This document shows positions 36,288 to 45,129 of a stretch of DNA of 64,000 bases, piece after piece (the stretch's first letter is position 1; every line of letters begins with the position of its first letter). The stretch is from positions 1-64,000 of the forward strand of contig JBEIQE010000003.1 of NCBI GenBank assembly GCA_040376705.1. The letters run 5' to 3'. The translations under genes were made by a program, and so were the position numbers. Origin of the DNA: JBEIQE01 sp040376705 (GTDB lineage Bacteria > Pseudomonadota > Alphaproteobacteria > UBA2400). Below the pieces are notes generated by a model. That model was not told the origin of the DNA and searched no databases. It saw only the letters and a list, made by a program, of their open reading frames with translations.

Positions 36288-36779
36288 TCAGGCAGCGGTT
36301 TTGATATCGGCCTTCTTATCGAACAGCGGCTCGTAGCGACCGCTGATTTCAATCAGCTGCGTGGGGTTGCGCGGGTCGATCATAATTGCCACCGGCTCGC
36401 CATCCTCAAAGGCTGATTCGTTGGCGGCGAGGAAAACGCCATAGCGTTCGGCGCTCTCGTCGGGCAGGCGGTAGGTAATACGGTAAAGATTCTCATCGGT
36501 TTCCTTAACCACGCCGGTGATTTTGGCGGCCACCAGCGTGCCATTCTGCAACAGCGGCAGGTCATGTCGCAGCAGATAGGCAGCATTCTTGCCGCCCACA
36601 AACAGCGCCCCGAGAGCTAGCAGGCCCATGGCCAGACCACCCAAAACCGCCCCGGTTAGGGCCAAAGACAGGCCCAACATGGCCAAAGTGGCCCCAATTG
36701 TCAGTTGCCAGAGAATATGGCGGTTGAGGGCGAGCAGCTGCCAGAGGGTGAATTGGCGCTTGTTGTTCTGATTCGTCAT
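36288..36779 (-). CDS. Membrane protein of unknown function (DUF3592-like layout)
   Basis: 163 residues from ATG 36779. Two adjacent hydrophobic helices (about 22-70) are followed by a beta-rich cytoplasmic segment with YRITYRLPDESAERYGVFLA and PVAIMIDPRNPTQLIEI, resembling the soluble part of DUF3592-type proteins in its Y-x-P-x-x-P-x-x-x-x-L ending. The family assignment is weak. Convergent with the nucleotidase gene (2 bp apart). Confidence 0.5.
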   Translation of the reverse strand: MTNQNNKRQFTLWQLLALNRHILWQLTIGATLAMLGLSLALTGAVLGGLAMGLLALGALFVGGKNAAYLLRHDLPLLQNGTLVAAKITGVVKETDENLYRITYRLPDESAERYGVFLAANESAFEDGEPVAIMIDPRNPTQLIEISGRYEPLFDKKADIKTAA

Positions 36780-36924
36780 GCGCGCACCCAAGCGCGTTTG
36801 CCACGCCCCGTCAATAACCACTTGATAATACTAAAATTCCCCCTTGACCTCGCCCCCCATGACAGGCAATTCTGATAGAGGTATCAAGTGTTTGGTGCGC
36901 TTTTGGGCGCCGGAGGCAATATAT

Positions 36925-37212
36925 ATGACCAAGTCTGAGCTGATCCTGCGCCTGGCTGAACGCAATCCGCACCTGTTCCAGCGCGACATCGAGCGCATTG
37001 TGAACGCGATTTTCGAGAGCATTACCTTGGCCTTAGCCAAGGGGCAGCGCGTTGAGCTGCGCGGCTTTGGTGCTTTCTCGGTGAAGAAGCGCGATGCCCG
37101 TACCGGCCGCAACCCGCGCACCGGCGAAGCTGTTGAAGTTGCAGAGAAGTTCATTCCCTTCTTCAAGACTGGCAAGCAGCTGCGTGATCGTCTTAACGGC
37201 GACGAGAAGTAA
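36925..37212 (+). CDS. ihfB: Integration host factor subunit beta
   Basis: 95 residues from ATG 36925 with GGAGG upstream. The full HU/IHF fold: TKSELILRLA start, then VELRGFGAFSVKKRDARTGRNPRTGE, the DNA-bending arm with the conserved Pro, and the VPFFKTGK-type end (FIPFFKTGKQLRDRL). The dimer partner IHF-alpha is not encoded here. The position after rpsA and before lapA is typical. Confidence 0.93.
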   Translation: MTKSELILRLAERNPHLFQRDIERIVNAIFESITLALAKGQRVELRGFGAFSVKKRDARTGRNPRTGEAVEVAEKFIPFFKTGKQLRDRLNGDEK

Positions 37213-37234
37213 GCCGCTGTAATCGGGGGAAATC

Positions 37235-37624
37235 ATGCTGCGTTGGCTTTCCCTCATTGTTACCCTTCCTGTAACTCTGGCCGTTGTGCTGTTTGCTGTA
37301 TCTAACCGCAAGACGGTGTCGGCCGAGCTTTTCCCGCTGCCGTTTACACTCGAGGCACCGTTCTATCTCTATGTATTAGTTGCTATTGTAGTGGGCCTTC
37401 TCACTGGCTCTGCCGTAACGTGGATTTACGGCCATAACGTGCGCGCTACAGCCCGGCGCGAAGCCAAGCGTGCAGCCAAGCTCGAGAAAGAACTGATCGA
37501 CCTGCGGGCCGTTGCCCTGCGCTCAGATGCACCACCGCCGTCAGGGGGCAGTTCGGCCTATGTGGCCTCGGGCGGCTCATCTCTCGGCAGTGCGCAATCT
37601 GCGCCCATGCTGCCGCTTAACTAG
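37235..37624 (+). CDS. LapA-domain (DUF1049) membrane protein
   Basis: 129 residues, ATG 37235 after GGGGGA. Two transmembrane helices (about 4-22 and 45-68) with ISNR/VSNRKTV between them match LapA/DUF1049, a family linked to lipopolysaccharide assembly in E. coli. A short coiled coil (RREAKRAAKLEKEL) and a Gly/Ser/Pro-rich tail follow. It is the usual neighbour of ihfB in alphaproteobacteria. Confidence 0.82.
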   Translation: MLRWLSLIVTLPVTLAVVLFAVSNRKTVSAELFPLPFTLEAPFYLYVLVAIVVGLLTGSAVTWIYGHNVRATARREAKRAAKLEKELIDLRAVALRSDAPPPSGGSSAYVASGGSSLGSAQSAPMLPLN

Positions 37625-37732
37625 CCTGCAATCCCTTACACAACGTAACCCCTTGGCTGCGTTCCTGTTTGTTCTCTTGTCTCTAGGGCCGGGGTCTGCT
37701 TTATTCAGGCACCGTTTTTATGAGGTAAATGA

Positions 37733-38656
37733 ATGAATTGGCTGTCTAACTTTGTCCGTCCGAAAATCCGCGCACTGGTCCAGAAGCGCGACGTGCCGGA
37801 CAACCTTTGGCTCAAGTGCCCCAATTGCGATGCCATGCTGTTCAGCCGTGACCTCGAGGCCAATATCCAGGTCTGCCATCACTGCGGCCACCATTTGCGC
37901 CTTGAGGCGCCTGACCGTCTGGCCATGCTGTTCGACGAGGGCAAATATACCGAGCTGGCCCTGCCCAAGGTGCTGGCTGACCCGCTCAAGTTCAAGGACC
38001 AGAAGCGCTACACCGACCGCCTGAAGGACGCGCAGAGCAAGCGTAACCGGCAGGATGCGTTAATTGTGGGCGAGGGTACTGTTGGCGGTGCGCCAACGGT
38101 TATTGCCGCATTCGACTTCTCTTTCATGGGCGGCTCCATGGGGATGGCGGTTGGCGATGGTATCGTTGCGGCGGCGCGTCTCGCGGTTGAGAAGAAAGCT
38201 ACGCTGGTGGCAGTGCCGTCATCAGGTGGTGCGCGTATGCAGGAGGGTATCCTCTCGCTCATGCAGTTGCCGCGTACCGTTATTGCTGTTGAAACAGTTA
38301 AGGAGGCCGGCCTGCCGTTTATCGTGGTACTGGCTGATCCTACCACGGGCGGCGTAACCGCCAGCTTTGCCATGCTGGGTGATGTGCATATTGCCGAGCG
38401 CGGCGCGATGATTGGTTTTGCTGGTGCTCGCGTGATCGAAAGCACCATCAGAGAGACCCTGCCTGAAGGTTTCCAGCGCGCCGAGTACCTGCTCGAGCAC
38501 GGTATGGTGGACATTGTGGTGCATCGTAAAGACCTGCGCGCTACGCTGGCCCGTGTTATCAGTCTGCTCACCAGTGGTAAGAAAAACCGCGGCCCGCTTG
38601 AAGTGGGTGCGGCTTTTGTCAGCCCACATGGCGCTGCGCAAACCGTATTGCGTTAA
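37733..38656 (+). CDS. accD: Acetyl-CoA carboxylase carboxyltransferase beta subunit
   Basis: 307 residues. An N-terminal zinc finger (CPNCDAMLF then CHHCGHHLRL) and a crotonase-type carboxyltransferase domain with FMGGSMGMAVGD, VAVPSSGGARMQEG and VLADPTTGGVTASFAMLGD, which form the acetyl-CoA and biotin oxyanion sites. With AccA it transfers the carboxyl group from biotin to acetyl-CoA in fatty acid synthesis. The folC gene that often follows accD is replaced here by a convergent PcfJ-like gene. Confidence 0.96.
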   Translation: MNWLSNFVRPKIRALVQKRDVPDNLWLKCPNCDAMLFSRDLEANIQVCHHCGHHLRLEAPDRLAMLFDEGKYTELALPKVLADPLKFKDQKRYTDRLKDAQSKRNRQDALIVGEGTVGGAPTVIAAFDFSFMGGSMGMAVGDGIVAAARLAVEKKATLVAVPSSGGARMQEGILSLMQLPRTVIAVETVKEAGLPFIVVLADPTTGGVTASFAMLGDVHIAERGAMIGFAGARVIESTIRETLPEGFQRAEYLLEHGMVDIVVHRKDLRATLARVISLLTSGKKNRGPLEVGAAFVSPHGAAQTVLR

Positions 38657-38671
38657 TCATCCCTGTTTAAG

Positions 38672-40384
38672 CTAGGGCCCGTTATAACGAGCGGCAGTAT
38701 ATTCGCTACCCTCGTATTTAATTGGTGTATCGGCAGGCAACAGCGGTGCCTTGATGCTGGCGCGCGCGTGTACATAAAGCTCATCTGCCGATTTTAGCTT
38801 GGGCGCTATCAGCTGGCGACAAAGATAAATATCAATAATCGCAGCTGTTATAAGCTCGGGCAGAGTAAGGCTGCCAAGGTGCGCCGCACGAACATCACCA
38901 ACAGCCACAAGACTGGACAGGTTGACCTGTGTAGCCTGTTTGATATTCAGCTCATCCGCGTATTGAAGGGCAGGTGCATTAATTCTGCGCCCGCCACAAG
39001 AAAATACAAGGCTATGGCGCAGGCTGGGCAGACTTGTTTCACCGGGGCGGGTTGAGTTGGAGGCGATATCAAAATTAAGTGTGCGCTGCAGCTGCGGCAG
39101 GCATACATCGCCCATGATATTGGGGAGCGAGATATTGCCACAGGTACGGAACTTCGGCGCCTCTATGCTGGTGCAGCCTGAGACAATTGATTCACTCTCC
39201 ACCAGCACAGGCAGTTTAAGCCGCTGTACCCAGGGTAAATGCAGTGTATGACAGCTGCGCAAACCTGTAAGATCAATCTCGCGGCATTCAGACAGAATAT
39301 CAGCCGCTGTTTCAACGTGCGAGAGGTCAGCCGTGCCACCCGGACCGGTAGCAAAAATCAGGTCAGCCTTGATGTGTTTGGGCAAGCGCTTGGTATCATC
39401 AAGCTCACTTATATTAAGCAGCAGGCGCGGGTTATTGGCCAGAGCATGCAGCGCGCACGCGCTGATATCAGCAGGTACGACCACTGAGCCGTAGAGCATA
39501 TCTGCAGGCAGGCCGTGTGTGATTTGGCCAAAGTCACCGTTGCGGGTGCAGTATTCGTTACGTGCCATCAATGGCGGCAGGTTATGGATTTTGCCGATAG
39601 GCATTTGTGTTTGCAAGGCCGCAAGCGCGCGGCACAGCGGGGCAAAGTGCGGTGAGCTGCGTTTCATGTGCGGCTCATCGCCCTCAAGCTCTATAATCGA
39701 CTGACTCTTTTTATCGTAGCATAGGGTGGCCACCGGCATACCGTCCGGCGCGCGCAGCGAGAAAATACGGCATTCGCCCTTACGTATTTTAATGGCGTAT
39801 TGCAGGTAATTGTCTTCCTGTGCGCTGCCCGGGCTAATGCCTTTTTGTGCCAGTGCAGCCAGATTATGCCGCGAGCCGATACAGTGTTTGAGCACCAGTG
39901 TTTCGGCCTTCAGGTGCGCTGGCGTATGCAGCTCGACCAGTCGGTAGCCATCAACCCCCTCATATAAAGTTGTGACCCGGTATTTATCGTTATCCGCTGC
40001 CATGAAGCGGCGGCGCAGATCGGCAGCCTTTTGTGCTTTCTCTTGTGCATGCTTATTCAGGATGCTGCTGATGGACTGCGAGCGGTGCAGATAACCCGGG
40101 CGCGTGACAATTGCCTCCACCAGATCCGGCACGGTTTGCATGAACGCGCCGATCTTATCTTCTTTCAGGTAGCCGTACTTTACGCAGTGGCGGCCCAGCT
40201 GCAGCACCAGCTCTGTTTCCATATAGGGGTCGAGCTCGATCTGGCGCACGGCTTCGCGGTGTACATGGGCGGCGAGGGTCAGGAAGGTTTGCTGCTGTGC
40301 TGAGCTGCGCGGAAAGTTCAGTCGTGGGTGGTCGCCAGCCGTGAGCTGGTTGAAGATGGCCGTAACGGGTGACTTGATTTGCAT
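38672..40384 (-). CDS. PcfJ-like protein with leucine-rich-like repeats
   Basis: 570 residues. Residues about 160-235 resemble PcfJ-like domains: LVLKHCIGSRHNLAAL, then YAIKIRKGECRIFSLRAPDG and MPVATLCYDKKSQSI. From about 290 to 560 there are irregular repeats of roughly 20-25 residues with x-L-x-L-P-x-L units (ISLPNI, VCLPQL, TSLPSL, LTLPEL), similar to leucine-rich or BspA-like beta solenoids. No signal peptide or TM is seen, so it is cytosolic. PcfJ was named from an enterococcal conjugative plasmid, and its function is unclear. A CtrA-type box lies upstream. Confidence 0.5.
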   Translation of the reverse strand: MQIKSPVTAIFNQLTAGDHPRLNFPRSSAQQQTFLTLAAHVHREAVRQIELDPYMETELVLQLGRHCVKYGYLKEDKIGAFMQTVPDLVEAIVTRPGYLHRSQSISSILNKHAQEKAQKAADLRRRFMAADNDKYRVTTLYEGVDGYRLVELHTPAHLKAETLVLKHCIGSRHNLAALAQKGISPGSAQEDNYLQYAIKIRKGECRIFSLRAPDGMPVATLCYDKKSQSIIELEGDEPHMKRSSPHFAPLCRALAALQTQMPIGKIHNLPPLMARNEYCTRNGDFGQITHGLPADMLYGSVVVPADISACALHALANNPRLLLNISELDDTKRLPKHIKADLIFATGPGGTADLSHVETAADILSECREIDLTGLRSCHTLHLPWVQRLKLPVLVESESIVSGCTSIEAPKFRTCGNISLPNIMGDVCLPQLQRTLNFDIASNSTRPGETSLPSLRHSLVFSCGGRRINAPALQYADELNIKQATQVNLSSLVAVGDVRAAHLGSLTLPELITAAIIDIYLCRQLIAPKLKSADELYVHARASIKAPLLPADTPIKYEGSEYTAARYNGP

Positions 40385-40450
40385 ACCTGTCTTATCCGCC
40401 AGTTTTATCTGCAGGCAGGCAGCTTAAGGCCACGAGACTCAAGAAATCAA

Positions 40451-40465
40451 TTAATTAGTGGTTAA
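40451..40465. promoter_or_regulatory. CtrA-type binding site
   Basis: TTAA-N7-TTAA with exact spacing, in the 165-bp space between divergent genes starting at 40384 and 40550. TTAA-N7-TTAA is the site of the alphaproteobacterial cell-cycle regulator CtrA. Binding is inferred; the presence of a DivL homologue shows the pathway probably exists in this organism. Confidence 0.5.
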
Positions 40466-40549
40466 GCCGTAACGTCATTAACCAATTGCAATCAATCAGT
40501 AATCGGGTTTGTTTAGCCCTTGTTAAGTGCTGGCGCGTGTAATGAGTGC

Positions 40550-41236
40550 ATGAGCCTGTACGAAACCCCTAGCAACATGCCCCTTGGCGCTCCCCTCTTA
40601 TGGGAGATGAGCGAGGCTGACTATGGCGTGAACAACTATAACGGCTGGGGTCTGGCGCAGCCGGTGCGCGTACGCAAGCTCGATCCGTCTTTATGCCTCG
40701 TTTCTCTGCATGCAGTGAACCATCACCGCGATGGCAAGATCAAACCGGCTGATATCTGCACCGGCGGCCTTGTGCGCATGCTGGGTGCTGTGGCTGGCGT
40801 CTCAAGCATCATCAATCAATCGTGCGACCCAGCGATGGAGCCGCAGCCTTACCAGTATACGCCAGCTGAGCTGGCGCTTGAGCGTATGCTGTTCCGTAAC
40901 CCCTCATTGGTGGTGTTCGACTTCCATGGTGCCAAGGATAACGATCAGTTTGATATTGCCCTTGGCACTGGCGGCACCATGAGCCGCGCCCAAGAGCGTC
41001 TTACAGGTTTGATTGCGGATGAATGCAGCCGCGCAGGCCTGCGCTGTGCCCTGAATCCTGAAGGCTATAAGGCTGAAAAGCCGACCTCACTGACTTATCG
41101 TGCCCGCACCATGCTTGAACTGCACAGCATCGTGCAGATTGAGATTGTACGCAAACTGCGCCAGCCGAATGCGCAAAGTGCTGCACCACTGCTGCAGATG
41201 CTGGGTAGCGTTATCAGCCGCCTGCGCCTTTCATAA
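40550..41236 (+). CDS. N-formylglutamate amidohydrolase-like protein
   Basis: 228 residues from ATG 40550. FDFHGAKDNDQFDIALGTGG carries the conserved D-x-H-G and D-I-x-L-G-T of the N-formylglutamate deformylase superfamily, and the C-terminal VQIEIVRKLR matches the Q-I-E-I-x-R-x-L-R motif. The first His of the zinc site is probably in LHAVNHHRDGK. True family members hydrolyse N-formyl-Glu or similar acyl amino acids; the substrate here is unknown and the N-terminal third diverges. Its control region contains the CtrA-type box. Confidence 0.62.
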   Translation: MSLYETPSNMPLGAPLLWEMSEADYGVNNYNGWGLAQPVRVRKLDPSLCLVSLHAVNHHRDGKIKPADICTGGLVRMLGAVAGVSSIINQSCDPAMEPQPYQYTPAELALERMLFRNPSLVVFDFHGAKDNDQFDIALGTGGTMSRAQERLTGLIADECSRAGLRCALNPEGYKAEKPTSLTYRARTMLELHSIVQIEIVRKLRQPNAQSAAPLLQMLGSVISRLRLS

Positions 41237-41254
41237 AATCTGCTCAATAAAAAA

Positions 41255-41278
41255 CGGCGCTGATGTTGGTCAGCGCCG
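41255..41278. terminator. Bidirectional terminator
   Basis: CGGCGCTGA (41255-41263) and TCAGCGCCG (41270-41278) form a perfect 9-bp stem. An A run on the left serves the minus strand as a T tract; it separates the convergent amidohydrolase-like and trxA genes. Confidence 0.8.
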
Positions 41279-41298
41279 CTCTTATCTATGCGTTGAGC

Positions 41299-41628
41299 TT
41301 AAAGGTAGCTCTCAACCCACTTCTGCAGCTCGCTCTGCGGCAGGGCGCCAACTTTGCTGGCTACCGGCTGACCATCTTTGAAGATGATGAGGGTAGGGAT
41401 GCTGCGCACACCGTACTTGGTCGGGGACATCGGGTTTTCATCGATGTTGACCTTGGCAACGGTTACCTTGCCAGCGAGGTTACCTGCAATCGCTTCAAGG
41501 CCGGGGCCAAGGGCTTTGCAGGGGCCGCACCATTCAGCCCAGAAGTCGACCAGCACAGGGCCAGTGGCTTTAAGGACTGAGGCTTCAAATTCGGCATCGT
41601 TTACGGCTTTAGTGGCGGCGCCCATCAT
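41299..41628 (-). CDS. trxA: Thioredoxin
   Basis: 109 residues, cytosolic. WAEWCGPCKALGP contains the WCGPC active site, and SIPTLIIFKDG supplies the cis-Pro. It is an ordinary thioredoxin that reduces protein disulphides with thioredoxin reductase (not in the window). Start ATG 41628 or the next ATG one codon later. It lies 51 bp downstream of addA, the usual alphaproteobacterial arrangement, and may be read from the same transcript. Confidence 0.94.
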   Translation of the reverse strand: MMGAATKAVNDAEFEASVLKATGPVLVDFWAEWCGPCKALGPGLEAIAGNLAGKVTVAKVNIDENPMSPTKYGVRSIPTLIIFKDGQPVASKVGALPQSELQKWVESYL

Positions 41629-41679
41629 ATATCTCCAAAAATTGACTGATCTATTAGGTAAGTCGCCAGCACCGCGAGG

Positions 41680-44600
41680 TCAAGGCGCATGTAAATCCAG
41701 CAGAGTATCAGGGAGTTCCATGAGATTCGGCCCGTCGGTCCAGAGTAGAATCGCCCTGATTCTGCGGCCCGGATAGAGTGGCGCAAGGGCAGCCCTATAG
41801 GCCGCCATCTGCTTCAGGTAGGCAATGTCTACAGCTTCAAGGCTGGCGGGCGGGAGGCGGTTGGTTTTGTAATCGACTAACCAGACGGTATCATCAGTTA
41901 CCGCGAGGCGGTCAATCTGGCCGGAGAGGATACGGCTACCAGCCCTGCCGCTTACCGGCACTTCGGCGCGGCTGTTAGGGCCAAACAACACTGCATGATC
42001 GGGGTTGTTGATGACAGCGAGCACTTCATCAATCAAGCGTTCGGGCTTCTCTGCCTGTTTGCTCAGCCACACAAGGCCAGCGCTGCGACGCTTCTCGGCG
42101 GGCATATCCGGCAGCGATTGTAACAAACGGTGAATGAGCAAGCCGCGCCTGAAGCGCCAGCCATTCTTATCATCCAGCGGCGAGATAACAGCGGCTTCAT
42201 CCTCAAGTTTTGAAGGTGTGAGCGGGCGGCTGGGCGTCGGCTCGCTCTTGGGCAAGGTGGTGGCCCAGGTGGGCAAGGTTACAACCGCCTGCTCGGCGCT
42301 ATTGGTGCCGGCTTTGCTTGTGCGTATATGCGCTGTATCGCCAGATGTATGTCTTAGGCCAATTCCCCTCCAGCCACCCAGTGCAGTAAAGTCGTATTCA
42401 GCCTCAGGGCTTTGCTGCATACCCTCGAGCATGAGGTGATACCAGCCCGGATTCTCCGGCACGGTCTGCACCCGGCCTTGTTCATCCAGTTTGCTGTCCT
42501 TGCGCGCCCAGCTGGCGAAAATCAGGCGGTCTTCAGCGCGCGTGAGGGCCACATACAGCAGACGGTGGAATTCCTCATACTGCCGCCCTTTGCGGTAAGC
42601 GCGGCGGGCCTTTGCGGGCTCGGCTTCATCCACGGTGCTGGCAGTCAGCAGGGGCGGGGCCAGCCCTTCGGGGTCGATCAGCAGGCGGCCTTTGTCCTTG
42701 GGCGCTTCGAGATTATCCGCCACAAATACTATCGGCGCCTGCAGGCCCTTTGAGCCATGCACAGTCATGATACGCACCTGCGCACCCGCCTGCTCCAGCT
42801 CACGTTTAATCTCGGTCTTGCCGCTCTTGATCCAGCGCATGAAGCCCTGCAGTGAAGGCACCTCGCCCTGCTCATATTGCAGGGCAAGTGAGAGCAGTTC
42901 ATCCAGCGGGTCATTTGCCTCTGGTCCCAAGCGGCTAACAATCGCGCGGCGGCCTGAGCGTGTATCCTGCGGGCAGGGTTCAGCTAACAGGGCAGAAAGC
43001 AAAGTGTAGGGCGTAATACGGTCGGTCCGGCGTTGCCACTCGGCCAACCACTCGGCGTATTGCTTGCCGGTGGCATCTTGCCCCAAGCGCGAGAGCAGGC
43101 GTGTATTCTTGCCGCGATTATGTGCCAGTGCAAACAGTGCCTCTTCGCTCATGCCGATGAACGGGCCTTTAAGCACGGTGGCTAATGTGAGGTCATCTTC
43201 CGGCAGCAGCAGGAAGTTGGCAAAAGCCAGTACATCCTCAACCGCCAGCTGGTCATCAATCACCATACGGTCGGCACCCGAAACCGGCACGCCAATCTGC
43301 TTACAGGCGCGCACAAACTCGGGCATGAAATCGCCACGGCTACGCACCAGAATAAGAAAATCGCCATATTCCATCGGCCTGCCACGCGTGGTGAGCATTT
43401 TTTTATGGCTCACCCAGCTGCGGATTTGCGCTGCAATCAGGTGCGCGGCTTTATTCAGCGGGCGCGTTTTGGCGGCGCTATCCGGCGCATCGGGCGGGGC
43501 GACCGGCCATAAATCGACCTGCCCCGGCAGTTTAGGTAGTGAGCTTAAATGCTCGGCATAATCCGGCAGGCCAATGCGGGCAGTTGCACCAAAGAACACC
43601 CGGTCAACCGCTGCCAGCACCGCGCCGGTGGAGCGGAAGCTGATATTGAAGCTCACGTTCTCAAGCTTCTGGCCCACATTGCTGAGGCGCGCGGCAAGGC
43701 GCGCACGCGCGCGGGTAAAGGCATCCGGGTCAGCCCCCTGGAAGCTGTAGATCGATTGCTTGTAGTCACCAACCGCAAACATGCTGCGCTGGATTTTGGC
43801 CTCGCGTGCGCCCTCGCCGCTGAAGAAATCGCTCGTTAGCGCTTCAATCAGCTTCCATTGGCGGTCATTGGTATCTTGGGCTTCATCCACCAGAACATGA
43901 TCGATACCGCCATCAAGCTTGAACAGCACCCACGCGGCGCGCTCATGCGTGACAAGGCGCGAGGCGGCAACAATCAGGTCATCAAAATCAAGCGCCAAAC
44001 GTTCGTTCTTGAGGCGGTGGTAACGGCCCAGCAGCGAGGCCACATATATAATGAGTGCGCGGCTGGTATGTGCAGTACGGGTGGCCTTGCGTTTAGATGC
44101 CAGCATGAGGCACTGCTCGGCCTCGGTATCCAGCAGCTCAGCCATATCAGGATGCGCTTCAGCAAATTTTTTGGTGCAGATGGTGGCGCGCTTCTCGTCC
44201 TTCTGTGTAAGGAACACCTCAACAAAGCCGTCAATCAACATGGCGCGGCCAGTAGCATCCTTGGCCAGCCAGGTCGCTAGAGCCTCTCCGCGCTCGACAT
44301 TGGTTTTGGTGCCGTCTTTTATCATCGCCTGCGCTGCGGCGGTGAGCAGGGGAATATTATGCCACTCATCGGCACAAAAACGTGCAATCGCATCGGCCTC
44401 GGTCTCGCCCGGTTTAAGTCCGAGGAGCGGATAGAGGTTCTCAAGCTCAAACGCAGGGCCATGCATCAGCTGCTTTTCGAGCACGCTGCGCTGGCCCACA
44501 ATTTCACTCTCCAGCTTGCCAAAATCTTCGCCGGTAAAGGCCTCGAGCAGGGTGTTGAGTGCGCCAGCCAAATCGCCATCCGGCTGCAGGCCAGCTTCAT

Positions 44601-45129
44601 TAAGCAGCTCGCGGCGCGCCTCAGCCAGCAGGCCCTGGCTTTGGCGGTCTTCAAGCACGGTAAAGCCAACCGGCACACCGGCCTCGAGCGGGAAGCGCGC
44701 GAGCAGTGACTGGCAGAAGCTGTGAATGGTCTGGAACTGCAACCCACCCGGCGCATCAAGCGTGGCGGCGAACAGGCGGCGGGCTTGGGCAATGCCTTCA
44801 GCCTCGGGTATGATCCCGGTAAGGCTATGCAGCTCCTGCCGCAGTTTATCCTCTGCCAGGGTCGCCCATTTGCCTAACTCGCTGGTCAGGCGCACAGCCA
44901 TATTGGCGGCAGCTGCCTTGGTGAAGGTGAGGCATAAAATGCGCTGCGCAGGCACGCCACTGAGCAGCAGGCGTAAGACGCGGTCGATGAGTACCTTGGT
45001 TTTGCCGCTTCCAGCTGAAGCATCTACCCAGGCTGAATGCGCAGGGCTTGAGGCACGGTCCTGCTGCAGCGTGGCAAAGCCTACCGGATCGTCCGAGTTG
45101 GGTTGAGTGAGCGCGAGGTTGGTCGGCAT
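41680..45129 (-). CDS. addA: Double-strand-break repair helicase AddA
   Basis: 1149 residues. UvrD-type superfamily 1 helicase: Walker A WVDASAGSGKTKVL, motif Ia CLTFTKAAAANM, motif II LVDEAQDTN, motif III GDYKQSIYSFQGADP and motif VI LLYVALTRAEDRL. The C-terminal RecB-family nuclease has LVDYKTNR (Asp and Lys of the catalytic set). With AddB it processes broken DNA ends to produce a 3' tail for RecA. Its start overlaps the addB stop by one base (TAATG). Confidence 0.95.
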   Translation of the reverse strand: MPTNLALTQPNSDDPVGFATLQQDRASSPAHSAWVDASAGSGKTKVLIDRVLRLLLSGVPAQRILCLTFTKAAAANMAVRLTSELGKWATLAEDKLRQELHSLTGIIPEAEGIAQARRLFAATLDAPGGLQFQTIHSFCQSLLARFPLEAGVPVGFTVLEDRQSQGLLAEARRELLNEAGLQPDGDLAGALNTLLEAFTGEDFGKLESEIVGQRSVLEKQLMHGPAFELENLYPLLGLKPGETEADAIARFCADEWHNIPLLTAAAQAMIKDGTKTNVERGEALATWLAKDATGRAMLIDGFVEVFLTQKDEKRATICTKKFAEAHPDMAELLDTEAEQCLMLASKRKATRTAHTSRALIIYVASLLGRYHRLKNERLALDFDDLIVAASRLVTHERAAWVLFKLDGGIDHVLVDEAQDTNDRQWKLIEALTSDFFSGEGAREAKIQRSMFAVGDYKQSIYSFQGADPDAFTRARARLAARLSNVGQKLENVSFNISFRSTGAVLAAVDRVFFGATARIGLPDYAEHLSSLPKLPGQVDLWPVAPPDAPDSAAKTRPLNKAAHLIAAQIRSWVSHKKMLTTRGRPMEYGDFLILVRSRGDFMPEFVRACKQIGVPVSGADRMVIDDQLAVEDVLAFANFLLLPEDDLTLATVLKGPFIGMSEEALFALAHNRGKNTRLLSRLGQDATGKQYAEWLAEWQRRTDRITPYTLLSALLAEPCPQDTRSGRRAIVSRLGPEANDPLDELLSLALQYEQGEVPSLQGFMRWIKSGKTEIKRELEQAGAQVRIMTVHGSKGLQAPIVFVADNLEAPKDKGRLLIDPEGLAPPLLTASTVDEAEPAKARRAYRKGRQYEEFHRLLYVALTRAEDRLIFASWARKDSKLDEQGRVQTVPENPGWYHLMLEGMQQSPEAEYDFTALGGWRGIGLRHTSGDTAHIRTSKAGTNSAEQAVVTLPTWATTLPKSEPTPSRPLTPSKLEDEAAVISPLDDKNGWRFRRGLLIHRLLQSLPDMPAEKRRSAGLVWLSKQAEKPERLIDEVLAVINNPDHAVLFGPNSRAEVPVSGRAGSRILSGQIDRLAVTDDTVWLVDYKTNRLPPASLEAVDIAYLKQMAAYRAALAPLYPGRRIRAILLWTDGPNLMELPDTLLDLHAP

